From IMG/VR virus record IMGVR_UViG_3300009296_000003, positions 1 through 45,892 of that record: a stretch of 45,892 nucleotides of DNA; one strand, written 5' to 3'. Below, piece by piece: positions 19,749 to 29,755 of the stretch. A program made the position numbers and the translations under genes. Numbering within the stretch: the stretch's first letter is position 1; the number at the start of each line of letters is the position of its first letter. The notes beneath the pieces are model-generated. The model was not told the origin of the DNA, did no database searches, and saw only the letters and a list, made by a program, of their open reading frames with translations. This DNA comes from a virus.

Positions 19749-22700
19749 CTTCTTTGGGATATCTGTCCTGTTGATGGCTAGCGCCTTGAAGACTTCCTTG
19801 TGAAGCTCAGGCGTCCATCCACCCTGCCACCCGGTCTTAACCCCGTCCTCGACAAGGACGCGAGCCAACTGAGCGAAGACATCGGGCATGCCAGTGAACA
19901 TTGCCAACGACAATGCCGCTGGCTGTCCGACTCTTTCCCATTTACCCTGCCCTGCGTTAGCCAGAGCCTTGATACCTGCCGTGAATGGCTGCGAAGAGTA
20001 CGGCGAGATGTTGAACATGAACCCACCGCCGGACTGAGTCATGATAGCCTGAGACACAACGTTTCCGAACACAGGCACGGAAGCAAATGGATACGCCAGC
20101 AAGTCCCTCCACCATTCATCCTCAGTAGGCATCCTCAATCTCCTGAATATCCCGGTAAGCATAGCTGGTATCACAACACTGAACGCTATCTGCTGCAATG
20201 TGCCGGGAACCAACTTCCCATCCCCTCCAAACATCGTACTTCCCAATCTTCCCGTCTTGACTGCATTGACTATTGGCATCAACACGTCGTACTGGTAGTG
20301 GTTGAACATGTTGAAGAAGAAGCTGGTGAACACAGTTATCTGATTGTTCCACTCGCTCTCCCTCTGGAACAATGACTTCTCGTGGGGGTTGGGGGTAGAC
20401 TGGGTCTTGGATATGACCTTGTTCGCATAGTCAGCAGCTTCCCTTTCAGCCTCTGCCCTGTTCATGGTCTTCTCATAGGCTCCCTGAGCCGCCTCAAACG
20501 CTGCCATCCAACCAGCCGCAATACTCCACATATCCATATCCGCCAATAGCGCCACGCTATGCTCTGCTATTGATTTTCCCTTGATGGTGATGTTGTTGCC
20601 AAGGCCCCGGCGTCTACCAGCAAGGATGTCGTTGATCATAACTGCATTGCCGTGCCTTGCCAGAACGTGAGGTGCCCACTTGTTGAGAATATCATACTCT
20701 TTGCATCCTTGTAATATGTGGAACGTGGACGCAACTTCGCTTTGACCATGAGTCAGTAGCCATGCCATGTTGCGAGACATTGCTCCGGCTATTGACATAG
20801 CATGCCCTATGGCAGACGGAACATTAGTGAATCCTCCGGGTATGAGACTGAAGATTGGAAGAGCACTCAGCGTTGTCTGGAGCATGGTCTTGAGTTTGAA
20901 GCCAAGCGGCGTGGCTTGAGCAACCGAGCGTATGCGCTGCAAGACCAACTCGGATGGTTTCAGTGGGGTGGTTCTGCCCATGGAGTACATTTCCCCAAGG
21001 ATTGAATCCCTGAAGTGGCCATACGTTCCGGCTCCGTGCTTGTGAGAGATAGCTTCCCTGACCTGAGTATTGTCAATGATGGAGATCATCTCTCCGAAGT
21101 ACTTGGCCTTGGCGATGTAGTTATTGGCGGTCCTCATGTCCCTTGCCACCACCGTCCTGAAGGGATCAAGTATCTCTATGCGTCCGCCTCTATTAGTTCT
21201 GGCATCGGCTTGCGGAAGTATGTTTGGCCTTCCGTCTCGCATGGTAAGCTTGTCCGGTGCCTTGTCAATAAGAGCCGCCGCGTCTCCCTCGTGGAACACT
21301 TGACTCTCTCTGACGATGCTGACATAGAACGGAACCTTAGGCAGATCGTGTCCGGTCATGTCGCGGAACACTGGATTGAGTTCATTGTACTTGCCTTCAA
21401 GGTACTTGTGCATGGCATCTGCCATTGCCCGTACGTGCTTGTCATTTGCGTACACCTTGAGAGCATCCATTAGAACGTCTATCGTAAGCTCGCTGTTTGC
21501 CTCCCTGAGCGAACTGGCCTGGGTGGTCAATGCGCTCTCCGTGCTGCCCTTGCAAGCTGCCGCCAAGTATGCGACGGTGTCGGCAGGGAACATGGTCTGG
21601 GCCTTGCCAAGCATGATTCCCTTGTTCTTTTCCTTGTGCGTAACTCCGGCAACCTTGAGCATTTCCTCAATCTTCTGTCCGTCTTCCCTGTTGAGCCTAC
21701 CGGACTCAACGATTCCAGCCCTCTGCCTCTTGCCAAACACCTTGTCGAATATCCCATCCTCAAGACAGCCGTCGAGATACTTGGTAAGGTACGAGAATGG
21801 GGCAAGGTACGTCTTAAAAGTCCTGGCTCCCTCCATGAATCTCTTTGCCCGAGACAACCACCCTGTGCCACCAGCGGCTCGCGATGCCTTTATCTGATCG
21901 GGGGAAACCTTCAAGAAGTTTAGTATCTTGTCTACTGTCTTCTGGTCTGCCTTGGGTATTGTCATCTTCTTGTTTGAGGTAGCTATGATGCGAAGCAGGT
22001 CCTCGGCAAGATCGCGATCCTCATTGTTGAGCTGAGACAAAGACCTGACCCCAAAGAAGGACTTGAGATAAGCACCAACTACTGACGAGTTGTCAAGATT
22101 GGGAATTAGACGGAACTTTGCGTCAAGCAACTTGCGCATTTCTATCTCGGTCATTGCGGTGGGCCTGTACTCTCTGCCAAGGATCAACAGTGACGCTTCC
22201 TTGATTCGCGCCAGAGTTTCTTTTCCGGAGTCTCCCTGCTGTTTGAACGCGCCGAACATAGCCCTGCCAAGTCTAGCCATGGAGGGAGTAAGCTTCTTCT
22301 TCTCGCCAGACGGTTCAGCTTCGGAGGACATGGGAGCCTCGGCCTCTTTGCGCATAGCATCCATCTTCTCGCCGTTGCGCTCAAGCATGGCAATCTTGTC
22401 CAGCACATTCTGATCCCATATGACGTAGTTGTAGGTAAGACTAGCCGATTTTTCAGCTTCTTGTCTTGTTTTGTAAGCCCCAATCAATGCGCCTTCCCGA
22501 TCAACTACCTCAAACCCGTTTGCTGATTCAAGTATTCGGTTCCTGCTAAATCCATCAAGGTATCGCTGGCCAGATATTCCAGCCCTAAGAAAGAACTCAG
22601 ACGCCTCGCGTGCCGACGGAAGCCTAGACTCAGCCGTATGATACAATGACTCTCCGGTGAAGTCCCTGCTCTTAGATACGAAACCAAGAGGACCATTGTT

Positions 22701-25700
22701 CTCTGATATGTTCTGAGATCGTAATTTGTTCAACATGTCAACAGGAACAGCGCTGTCCCAAGGCAATAGTTTTTCAACAATACCATCAGGAACGTCCAGC
22801 TTGTACAACGATCCGTCTCGTGGACTCATTTCAAGTTCTGATTCGTGTGCATCTATCCAGTCAATTGCTCGCTGAATCCTTTCCGCCGAAACGGAATACC
22901 TCTTCCTATCTTCGGAGGTTATATTCATGGAGTATTGATTCTTTGAATGGAACTCAAGGTCGTGTTTTTGATGCACGAGTTGAATTCTGGCTGGTGTTAC
23001 ATGCATGTTGTCAGGATCGAGTAATGCATCAAGGGCGTCTATTGGTATAATGTCCTTTAACGACGAATCGGAAAGATTAATCCCTTTCCACTTTTTGGTC
23101 GGAGACACAGCCCTGTAGGTTTCGGCAACTGCTGCGTTTTCTGCTCCATACCATCCCCATCCAAACGCAAGAGAACCCTCTCCTGTTCCGATGTAACTCA
23201 AATTTGGCCTGCCATGAGGGAACCCATCCTCTGCTTGCCATGTCTGTCCTCCATGGTATGCGTCTGAATTCATTGGCGCTTCCGCCACTCTGCCCATACC
23301 AACAGTTCTAAGGAACAAATCCCCATTGCCGTCAGTAGTGTCCAAGATACCGGCCATGATGCGAGCCACTGCCGGAAGAGTCTTGCTGCCGTTGGCCCCC
23401 TTTACCCTGTCGTATATCTGCAACATCTCCCTGTAGTTGGCTATGTCTGGAGCAGCGAAGAGATGCACATGGCTCATGGCCTCCATCAGCCTGTCCTTGC
23501 GATTTCCGTATGCATTGTCAAACAGTTTCTGGACGTACTGCATCAGTTCTACGTGCAGCTTGCGTCCGGCGTCATTGGCCATTGCGCTATTGAGAACTTC
23601 CTCGCCCTCTTCGGAGGCATGCTGCACCTCGGCAGGATCGTTACCGTTTTCAACTTGATCAATCAACTGGGCCAATGAAATCTGCTTCCCGGAGGCGGTC
23701 TCGGAAGATTCAATGCTCTCTTGGACTACCGTAGCAGCGGCTGCTTCGGTGGCGTCGGCCTCTACTCCGCCGAACAGTTTCTCAAACTCTATCTCAAGAG
23801 CGTTATTCAGCTTCATGTCCATGAACGCTGCGTCGTTGCCTATGTTAATAGCCTGCCTGCTCTTGGCGTACAGTGCGCTGAATGTTCCCCTGATAAACTT
23901 GAAAGCATTAGTCAGGTTCTCGTCCGCGCCTTCTGGAAGGTATCCTTCATGAATGTATGCAGTAAATGCATTGGCGCAATTCTCTTTGAATATCATCATC
24001 TCAAAGCGCGTCATCTTGTCAAGACTCTTACCGCCAGCAAACCTGGCTACAAGCGCCTCGAACATCGACGCAGGTAGCAGGTCTCGTGACATCAGGTGAT
24101 GAAACCACTCATGCAGCACGGTTCCTGGTTCTGCGTTGGCGTAGAAGATGGCCAAGTTGTACTCTGGAAGATACTGACCGAACAGCCTGCTCTTGTCTAC
24201 TGCGCCCTCCATAGCCTCGCTGGACAGGACATCTTGCGGGTACTGGAATGGCTTGCCATTGAAATCAACTGTGTCAACTGGGTTGAGTTCTGCCTTCTTG
24301 CCAGCCCTGTACCAGTCCATGATGGCTTTGTTCGCAAATTTGCGAAGATGAGAAGGCCACTTGCCGGACTCCGTAAATGCCCTGAGGCGGGCTTGCATGG
24401 CCAGGAGGGACGCCTGTGCAGGTGTCTTCCTATCGCCCTTCCTGAGGGCATCCAGGCGCTTCTGAATCGATTCTGAGGCCCTCTTAGCAGCGTCTGCCAG
24501 GGCCACGTTCTCGGAGTCTATCTGAACATGTCTCTGTTCGGGGGTAAGACCCAAGGCGGGGAAGGTGTCGGTCATTGATTTGCCGTTTATGAAAATCTCC
24601 AAAGCCTCGCCAAGGACGCCTCTTCGGATGTTGCTCATGGCCTCTGCGTGTCCTGCCTGACGAAGAACTCTGTCTATGTCCTCTATGGTTCTTTCTCCAC
24701 TGAGAACCTTTCTGGCCATCTCTGCTGCCGTCTTCTTGACATAGCTGCTTGCGCTAGTTGGTATTGCTTCTGCGCTTATCGACGGAGGAGTGACGGTTCC
24801 TGGCTTGCTCTTGGACAGAACCCTACGGAATTCATCCGCAATGAAAGGGGCCAACCTGCCCTGAACAGCAGGATGCTCCGGTGAAAGCACCCGGACGTTT
24901 CCAAGATGATCAACTACCGCCAAACCAGATTGAACCCATACACCCTTGCGCAGAGCATTGCGAACAGAGCGTTCTCCGGGTGCCTCTCCAACCACAAGTC
25001 CGTTTAGGCGCACGTCTTCCAGGTTCTTTCGTTCGGCTTCCTGTTTGTTCTGCTCCTCAATCTGTTGCAGTTTCTCGACGGAGCGCATGGCGTCCGGGTC
25101 GTTCTTCTTGATGGCCTCAAGGATTCGTCCTCGTTCCTTGGTGTTGGCCTTCTTGACTCCTTCGGCATCTGCCACTGCATTGGCAAGAGACTTCATCTCT
25201 ACCTCGGACATCTTGGAATGAGCAGCGGTCACGGCCTCTGCTCCGGCTGGCTGCGAACCTATCCATTCAAGTATGGCTGGATGGGCGGCCATTTCCCATT
25301 GAGCAGATTCGGCCTTCTTGCGAGCCTGTTGTTCCTGCTGCGCAAGGGGAACCCTTGTTCCTGCCTCTGCCTTCTTTCGCTCGACTCTCGACTTGTCCAC
25401 TTCGGCCTGTTCTTCTGGAGTCCTGACGATGTTGCCCACATGATTGGTGAGCCATTCCAGAACGGCAGGATTGGAGGCTACCTCGAATCCTTCCTGCTCC
25501 AGTTGCTGCACTTGCTCCACCAGTTTCTCCAGCATGATCCTCTTTGTATTCTGTTCGACATCGTTGATCATGGACGACAGGCCAAACTGTTTGTCAAGAT
25601 ACTTGAACAGTTCAGAGTTGGCCCTCTTTGGATCGGGAAGGGACTGTAGTCTTTTGATTTCGCTTTCCTGTTCGGGGGTAAGCGGTTGATTGATGAACGC

Positions 25701-27053
25701 CATCCTGAATTTGTTAATGTACTCAATGGCGCTCTTCTTGGAGTCTTCGCCAGAGGAATATGCCACGTTGCGCATGATCTCGGCCAGTCCAGAACCGGCA
25801 TCCTCTCCGAAGCGCTGAACAAGGACAGTGCGAAGTTCGTTGAACATGGTATCGGCGGCCTGAAGCTGTGAGGCCGCGTCTGACCCAACGCCCGGTAGTG
25901 CTGCTTGAAACTTGGTATGGTGCAGCAACTTCTCGTCGGTGTTGAGAAATCTGGTGGCCTTATTAAAGAAGCGCTGCTGACTCACGGCGGAATGAACGGA
26001 ACCTATTGCCATAAGGAAAGACCCGAGTCCTCCATCAACGGCGCTTTGAACGTATTCCCCTGGACTGCTCATTGGAGTATCCAGAAGGTAGTTCCTTGTT
26101 ATTTCGCTTGAGAGCATTTGGACGGGGTTTTCCACTCCCTCTCTAAGCACGTTTATGGCCCAGGCCTTAGCACCAGCCGAAATAGGAGACCTTTGCAGTC
26201 CCCTGACCATAGCCGAAACACCCTTGCGCGGCACTCGGTTTAGGGCAGCCTTGAGAGACCTTGCCTTAGCAAGCCTGCGAACGATATTAACCTCACCTCC
26301 ACCGAACGGAATAGCCTCTACCGCAGCCTCGGCACTAGATTCCCAGAGAGCTTCAAACACCTTCTCGTATGGGTCAAGTTTGCCTCCGGCAAGAGAGTCG
26401 ATTTCTTCCAGTTTCTGCCCATAGTTCCTGATAAAGGCCCCGGCGAAGCCGCCAAGAGCAGACAAAAGAGTCAGTCCGGCTGCGGAAGTGGCTGGTATAG
26501 CGGCCAAGGCAGCGCCTCCCATTATTACAGCGCTAGTTGGAGCAGCCGATCCCGCCAGGTATCCTAATTCTTCGCGCCACCACTTTCCTCCGGTTGGCCT
26601 ACCCAGAGCAGGGTCCTTCAAGATGGAGTCGAACCTATCGGTAGACTTGCCCGTGAAAGCATAGTTAACTGACTTTGCCATGCTGGCCGAATCGGTCAGA
26701 AACCCAGCCAAGAAGGAACTGGCGAATCCTTTTGCTTCTGGAGTGATGTATCCTTTGGCGGCGGCTTCGTCAGACTGCAAGTACTGATTCATAGCCGTGG
26801 AAACGGCACCATTCGGCAGCATACCTCCGGCCAAAGTTGTGTCTCGTGTGTCGAAATTCTTCTCTGGCAGCCTCTCTGGAAGGCCAGTGAGCGAGTTCAT
26901 GGCTACGCCGTTGTCTTCCGTGTTTAAGGCTTGACGTTCTTCAGGGGATTCTGGATTGGGCGTAATGTCGAGTTTTATTGCCCGTGAAACAAAGTCCTTC
27001 TTTGGTTTCTCGTCCTCTTGGTCCAGCGTTATGTCTGAGTCGAATAGATTCAT
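19734..27053 (-). CDS. Giant polyvalent protein (2,439 aa) with metallopeptidase and ART-like domains
   Basis: A long multi-domain protein of the polyvalent type, probably packaged and injected. A hydrophobic Gly/Ala stretch lies at about 165-215, a charged Gln/Glu-rich helical part at 490-690. H981-E-W-F-H985 in VLHEWFHHL is an HExxH metallopeptidase signature. Y1266-H1267-G and GWGWY (Y1302) with a later YVIWD near 1535 match the ART-PolyVal ADP-ribosyltransferase group. The C-terminal 800 residues are helical with hydrophobic segments near 2050-2110 and 2290. ATG overlaps the upstream stop (ATGA). Roles in takeover of the host are inferred; family residues are seen, activity is not shown. 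Confidence 0.82.
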   Translation of the reverse strand: MNLFDSDITLDQEDEKPKKDFVSRAIKLDITPNPESPEERQALNTEDNGVAMNSLTGLPERLPEKNFDTRDTTLAGGMLPNGAVSTAMNQYLQSDEAAAKGYITPEAKGFASSFLAGFLTDSASMAKSVNYAFTGKSTDRFDSILKDPALGRPTGGKWWREELGYLAGSAAPTSAVIMGGAALAAIPATSAAGLTLLSALGGFAGAFIRNYGQKLEEIDSLAGGKLDPYEKVFEALWESSAEAAVEAIPFGGGEVNIVRRLAKARSLKAALNRVPRKGVSAMVRGLQRSPISAGAKAWAINVLREGVENPVQMLSSEITRNYLLDTPMSSPGEYVQSAVDGGLGSFLMAIGSVHSAVSQQRFFNKATRFLNTDEKLLHHTKFQAALPGVGSDAASQLQAADTMFNELRTVLVQRFGEDAGSGLAEIMRNVAYSSGEDSKKSAIEYINKFRMAFINQPLTPEQESEIKRLQSLPDPKRANSELFKYLDKQFGLSSMINDVEQNTKRIMLEKLVEQVQQLEQEGFEVASNPAVLEWLTNHVGNIVRTPEEQAEVDKSRVERKKAEAGTRVPLAQQEQQARKKAESAQWEMAAHPAILEWIGSQPAGAEAVTAAHSKMSEVEMKSLANAVADAEGVKKANTKERGRILEAIKKNDPDAMRSVEKLQQIEEQNKQEAERKNLEDVRLNGLVVGEAPGERSVRNALRKGVWVQSGLAVVDHLGNVRVLSPEHPAVQGRLAPFIADEFRRVLSKSKPGTVTPPSISAEAIPTSASSYVKKTAAEMARKVLSGERTIEDIDRVLRQAGHAEAMSNIRRGVLGEALEIFINGKSMTDTFPALGLTPEQRHVQIDSENVALADAAKRASESIQKRLDALRKGDRKTPAQASLLAMQARLRAFTESGKWPSHLRKFANKAIMDWYRAGKKAELNPVDTVDFNGKPFQYPQDVLSSEAMEGAVDKSRLFGQYLPEYNLAIFYANAEPGTVLHEWFHHLMSRDLLPASMFEALVARFAGGKSLDKMTRFEMMIFKENCANAFTAYIHEGYLPEGADENLTNAFKFIRGTFSALYAKSRQAINIGNDAAFMDMKLNNALEIEFEKLFGGVEADATEAAAATVVQESIESSETASGKQISLAQLIDQVENGNDPAEVQHASEEGEEVLNSAMANDAGRKLHVELMQYVQKLFDNAYGNRKDRLMEAMSHVHLFAAPDIANYREMLQIYDRVKGANGSKTLPAVARIMAGILDTTDGNGDLFLRTVGMGRVAEAPMNSDAYHGGQTWQAEDGFPHGRPNLSYIGTGEGSLAFGWGWYGAENAAVAETYRAVSPTKKWKGINLSDSSLKDIIPIDALDALLDPDNMHVTPARIQLVHQKHDLEFHSKNQYSMNITSEDRKRYSVSAERIQRAIDWIDAHESELEMSPRDGSLYKLDVPDGIVEKLLPWDSAVPVDMLNKLRSQNISENNGPLGFVSKSRDFTGESLYHTAESRLPSAREASEFFLRAGISGQRYLDGFSRNRILESANGFEVVDREGALIGAYKTRQEAEKSASLTYNYVIWDQNVLDKIAMLERNGEKMDAMRKEAEAPMSSEAEPSGEKKKLTPSMARLGRAMFGAFKQQGDSGKETLARIKEASLLILGREYRPTAMTEIEMRKLLDAKFRLIPNLDNSSVVGAYLKSFFGVRSLSQLNNEDRDLAEDLLRIIATSNKKMTIPKADQKTVDKILNFLKVSPDQIKASRAAGGTGWLSRAKRFMEGARTFKTYLAPFSYLTKYLDGCLEDGIFDKVFGKRQRAGIVESGRLNREDGQKIEEMLKVAGVTHKEKNKGIMLGKAQTMFPADTVAYLAAACKGSTESALTTQASSLREANSELTIDVLMDALKVYANDKHVRAMADAMHKYLEGKYNELNPVFRDMTGHDLPKVPFYVSIVRESQVFHEGDAAALIDKAPDKLTMRDGRPNILPQADARTNRGGRIEILDPFRTVVARDMRTANNYIAKAKYFGEMISIIDNTQVREAISHKHGAGTYGHFRDSILGEMYSMGRTTPLKPSELVLQRIRSVAQATPLGFKLKTMLQTTLSALPIFSLIPGGFTNVPSAIGHAMSIAGAMSRNMAWLLTHGQSEVASTFHILQGCKEYDILNKWAPHVLARHGNAVMINDILAGRRRGLGNNITIKGKSIAEHSVALLADMDMWSIAAGWMAAFEAAQGAYEKTMNRAEAEREAADYANKVISKTQSTPNPHEKSLFQRESEWNNQITVFTSFFFNMFNHYQYDVLMPIVNAVKTGRLGSTMFGGDGKLVPGTLQQIAFSVVIPAMLTGIFRRLRMPTEDEWWRDLLAYPFASVPVFGNVVSQAIMTQSGGGFMFNISPYSSQPFTAGIKALANAGQGKWERVGQPAALSLAMFTGMPDVFAQLARVLVEDGVKTGWQGGWTPELHKEVFKALAINRTDIPKKSLSK

Positions 27054-29749
27054 CCCAAACCTCCTGCCTGAACATGCTTAAGCATAGTCTCCATTGCCTC
27101 AATGAACTCGTCGTGACTCTGGTCATGAATGTCACGCCTGCGTTCCTTGATGTGGTTTATGCCCCTGGCATCCTTGAAGCCAAGTCCCCTTGGTCTAGTA
27201 ACCAAGGCGGAACCCCACGTCTGTCCCAGTGTTTGGATCAGTAAACCAGCGGCGTTGTCTGCCATCTCTCTGGGCACCCAAGTATTACTGATTTCTTTTG
27301 CTAGGCGTATAGCGTATTGCTCTGCAAGGTCGTCGTCATCTGTCATTGCCGGAGCAGGAGAACCAACAATGTCACGATACACTTCTTGGATAGCTTCAAT
27401 TCCTGATAGTTCAGTGACGGGAGAAGGTTTCAGGAGAACTGACTTCGTTTCTATATTGATGTTTTCCTTGACGTTCTCTCGTGCAAGATAATACGCCAGA
27501 GCCGCTATGTTCTGCGGATCAAATCCGCTTTTCTTGTCGTTGATTATCGACTCAAGACCGCTGTATACCTTAGCGTCAACTCCACTGAGTTCTTTTGGTA
27601 GAGCATCCGACAGTTTAACCGGCTTGTCAGAGCTGAACTGTTCCTGAATACTATCCATATATCGCTTAAACACTCCTCTTGCCATGGCATTTGGCATGCC
27701 GCCAGCAACGAACCCCGCCCCACCTTGAAGAACGTTTGGAACATCAGAAAGGTAATGACCCTCGTTAACATGGCCCCTGACTATCCTGCCTCCGTGAACC
27801 TCGGGCATGCCAACACCCAGGTTATCCAATGCTGAACGCATGGCTACTTGTGATTCTTCCGGTTTGCCATTGAGAACATTAGAAATCCATCCGGCTTCCA
27901 TTGTCTGGGTCGGACCATGAAACACCCATCCCTGTTTACGCTGAACGTCAGGAGGACTGACGTACTGCGCCGCATTGGTCTTGCCGAACAGTTCTTCGTC
28001 TCTCTTCTTCTGTGCGGCACGCTCTTGTGCTCCAATGGTAGAGTACGCCAAGTTGAAGCGAGTTGTCAGTTCTTGGTGAAGAGACCGAAGGGCTGCGAAT
28101 TCAGCCGTGTTGTCGGACATGTCTTCTGCGTTTCCTCCAACGTACCCAGCCAACTTGTCTCCTATGATATGTCTCTGTAAAGGGGTAACGTTAGAAAATA
28201 GATTAGACAAGATGTACTCAGCGGCCATGACGTTGGTTGGCTTGTCTTCGTTGGTACGCATTTCTCCAAGAACAATGGCCTCGGCCAGAGTTTCTGGCAT
28301 TACGTTGTCGATACTGGAGGCATACTTGGTCATAGTTTCTCCTATGACCTTCAACTGTTCGGCCTGATGCGCAGACGCCTTGGCGCTGAGACTGTTATTC
28401 TCTACGTCTCGTGCTTGGCTTTCAAGTCTGGAGGCTACGTCATTAACATCACCCTTTGCAACACCCTGATCTATCAGATTCTGGGCAACTTCCGTTGGTG
28501 ACTTACCTGAACGGATCAGGTTAACCTCGCTGGTAACGTCTCCGGGTATGGTTGTGGCAGCCTCTGCACTGGAGGCGGCAGCAGGCTTTCCGACCAGGTT
28601 GGCATTGCCACCAAGCAGTTTGGCTGTTTCGGGGGTAAAATGCTTACTCTTCTGTTCGGTGACTATGTTGCCATACTGCCTCAATTCTGCTTCGGCAGCA
28701 GTCTCTCGAACCGCCTTTGTGATGTCAACCAACTGCAACTGTCCACCCTCGACTACGTATGAACCCGGAGGCGGGGCTGCATTGTAATCCTTCCAAGACC
28801 CTTCCTTGGCTTCGTAGTCTGCCTTGGCCTGTTCTTCGTCAATTCCTCTAGTCTTGGCCCATGACATATACGGGTCTTTGTTCATTTTGTAGGCAAGGTC
28901 TATGTTCTCTTCTGTCAAGAGGCGAATCTGAGATGCAGTTCCGGAAGCCTTCTGTAGATAGTCCGGCTTCATGGCATTGATTCTATCGGCAGCAAAGGCA
29001 ATGGCAGCTTCCGGCTGGTTAACTCCCTTGAAAGCTTCGCGTATCTTGGCATGCATCTCGGCATTATCAATCGGTGGATGTTCCGCTATTTTCTTCTTGA
29101 GTTCACCAAGTCCAGCGGCCACGTTCTGGTCAAACACCTTCCTTGACTGTTGTATGCCGGCAAACTGCTCGTTAGAGAAGCCGGTTCTGTTCTGTCCGGG
29201 CTTCCTCGTGGAGCCAACCGTGAACAATGTGTTGATGTCTTCTGGAGATGCGGTTACGTCCTTGCCTCCAGCAAGGGCCTTGGCCGCCCTGTCAACGGAC
29301 GCCAGAACATCAAACTTGCCCTTGGTCGCCAGTTCGTTATTGTGCTGGATAGCGGCCATCCTGGCCATTGCGCCTACGGTATTGAGTCGATTGCGTTCAT
29401 TGACGGCGTCTTGGTCAGCCTTGCGCTGGTCTATGATTTCCTTAACGCGAGCTTCGTAGACAGCCTGAGCATCCTGCCGACCCAGGTTATCCATGAAGAA
29501 TTGCTCCATGGATTCAGGGGTGGGGGCCATCTGTGGAGCGCCCTTGGTCATACGACCAGACTCGTCTCCAATAACAGACTTGGTCATGGCTCCGGTTGCG
29601 GCATTGGTTCCGCTGGCAAAGAACGAACCTGGACGCATGACGTTTGGATCGGTTCCTCGCTTGACGCCCATGAATTGGTTGAGGTCTTGTTCGTTGAATC
29701 CAGCGGCCTGAAGGTCGCCGTACGTATAGGATGCTTTTGTCTTGGCCAT
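27050..29749 (-). CDS. Large helical virion-associated protein (899 aa)
   Basis: An Ala/Glu/Gln-rich, largely helical protein without Cys-rich or enzymatic motifs that I can see. It is directly upstream of and coupled to the giant polyvalent protein, where internal core or ejection proteins of phages commonly lie. A polar N-terminus and long charged helices would suit a scaffold or injected protein. GGGGG precedes the ATG at a suitable distance. I do not recognise the family; internal virion protein is the best inference. Confidence 0.6.
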   Translation of the reverse strand: MAKTKASYTYGDLQAAGFNEQDLNQFMGVKRGTDPNVMRPGSFFASGTNAATGAMTKSVIGDESGRMTKGAPQMAPTPESMEQFFMDNLGRQDAQAVYEARVKEIIDQRKADQDAVNERNRLNTVGAMARMAAIQHNNELATKGKFDVLASVDRAAKALAGGKDVTASPEDINTLFTVGSTRKPGQNRTGFSNEQFAGIQQSRKVFDQNVAAGLGELKKKIAEHPPIDNAEMHAKIREAFKGVNQPEAAIAFAADRINAMKPDYLQKASGTASQIRLLTEENIDLAYKMNKDPYMSWAKTRGIDEEQAKADYEAKEGSWKDYNAAPPPGSYVVEGGQLQLVDITKAVRETAAEAELRQYGNIVTEQKSKHFTPETAKLLGGNANLVGKPAAASSAEAATTIPGDVTSEVNLIRSGKSPTEVAQNLIDQGVAKGDVNDVASRLESQARDVENNSLSAKASAHQAEQLKVIGETMTKYASSIDNVMPETLAEAIVLGEMRTNEDKPTNVMAAEYILSNLFSNVTPLQRHIIGDKLAGYVGGNAEDMSDNTAEFAALRSLHQELTTRFNLAYSTIGAQERAAQKKRDEELFGKTNAAQYVSPPDVQRKQGWVFHGPTQTMEAGWISNVLNGKPEESQVAMRSALDNLGVGMPEVHGGRIVRGHVNEGHYLSDVPNVLQGGAGFVAGGMPNAMARGVFKRYMDSIQEQFSSDKPVKLSDALPKELSGVDAKVYSGLESIINDKKSGFDPQNIAALAYYLARENVKENINIETKSVLLKPSPVTELSGIEAIQEVYRDIVGSPAPAMTDDDDLAEQYAIRLAKEISNTWVPREMADNAAGLLIQTLGQTWGSALVTRPRGLGFKDARGINHIKERRRDIHDQSHDEFIEAMETMLKHVQAGGLG

Positions 29750-29755
29750 AGTAGC

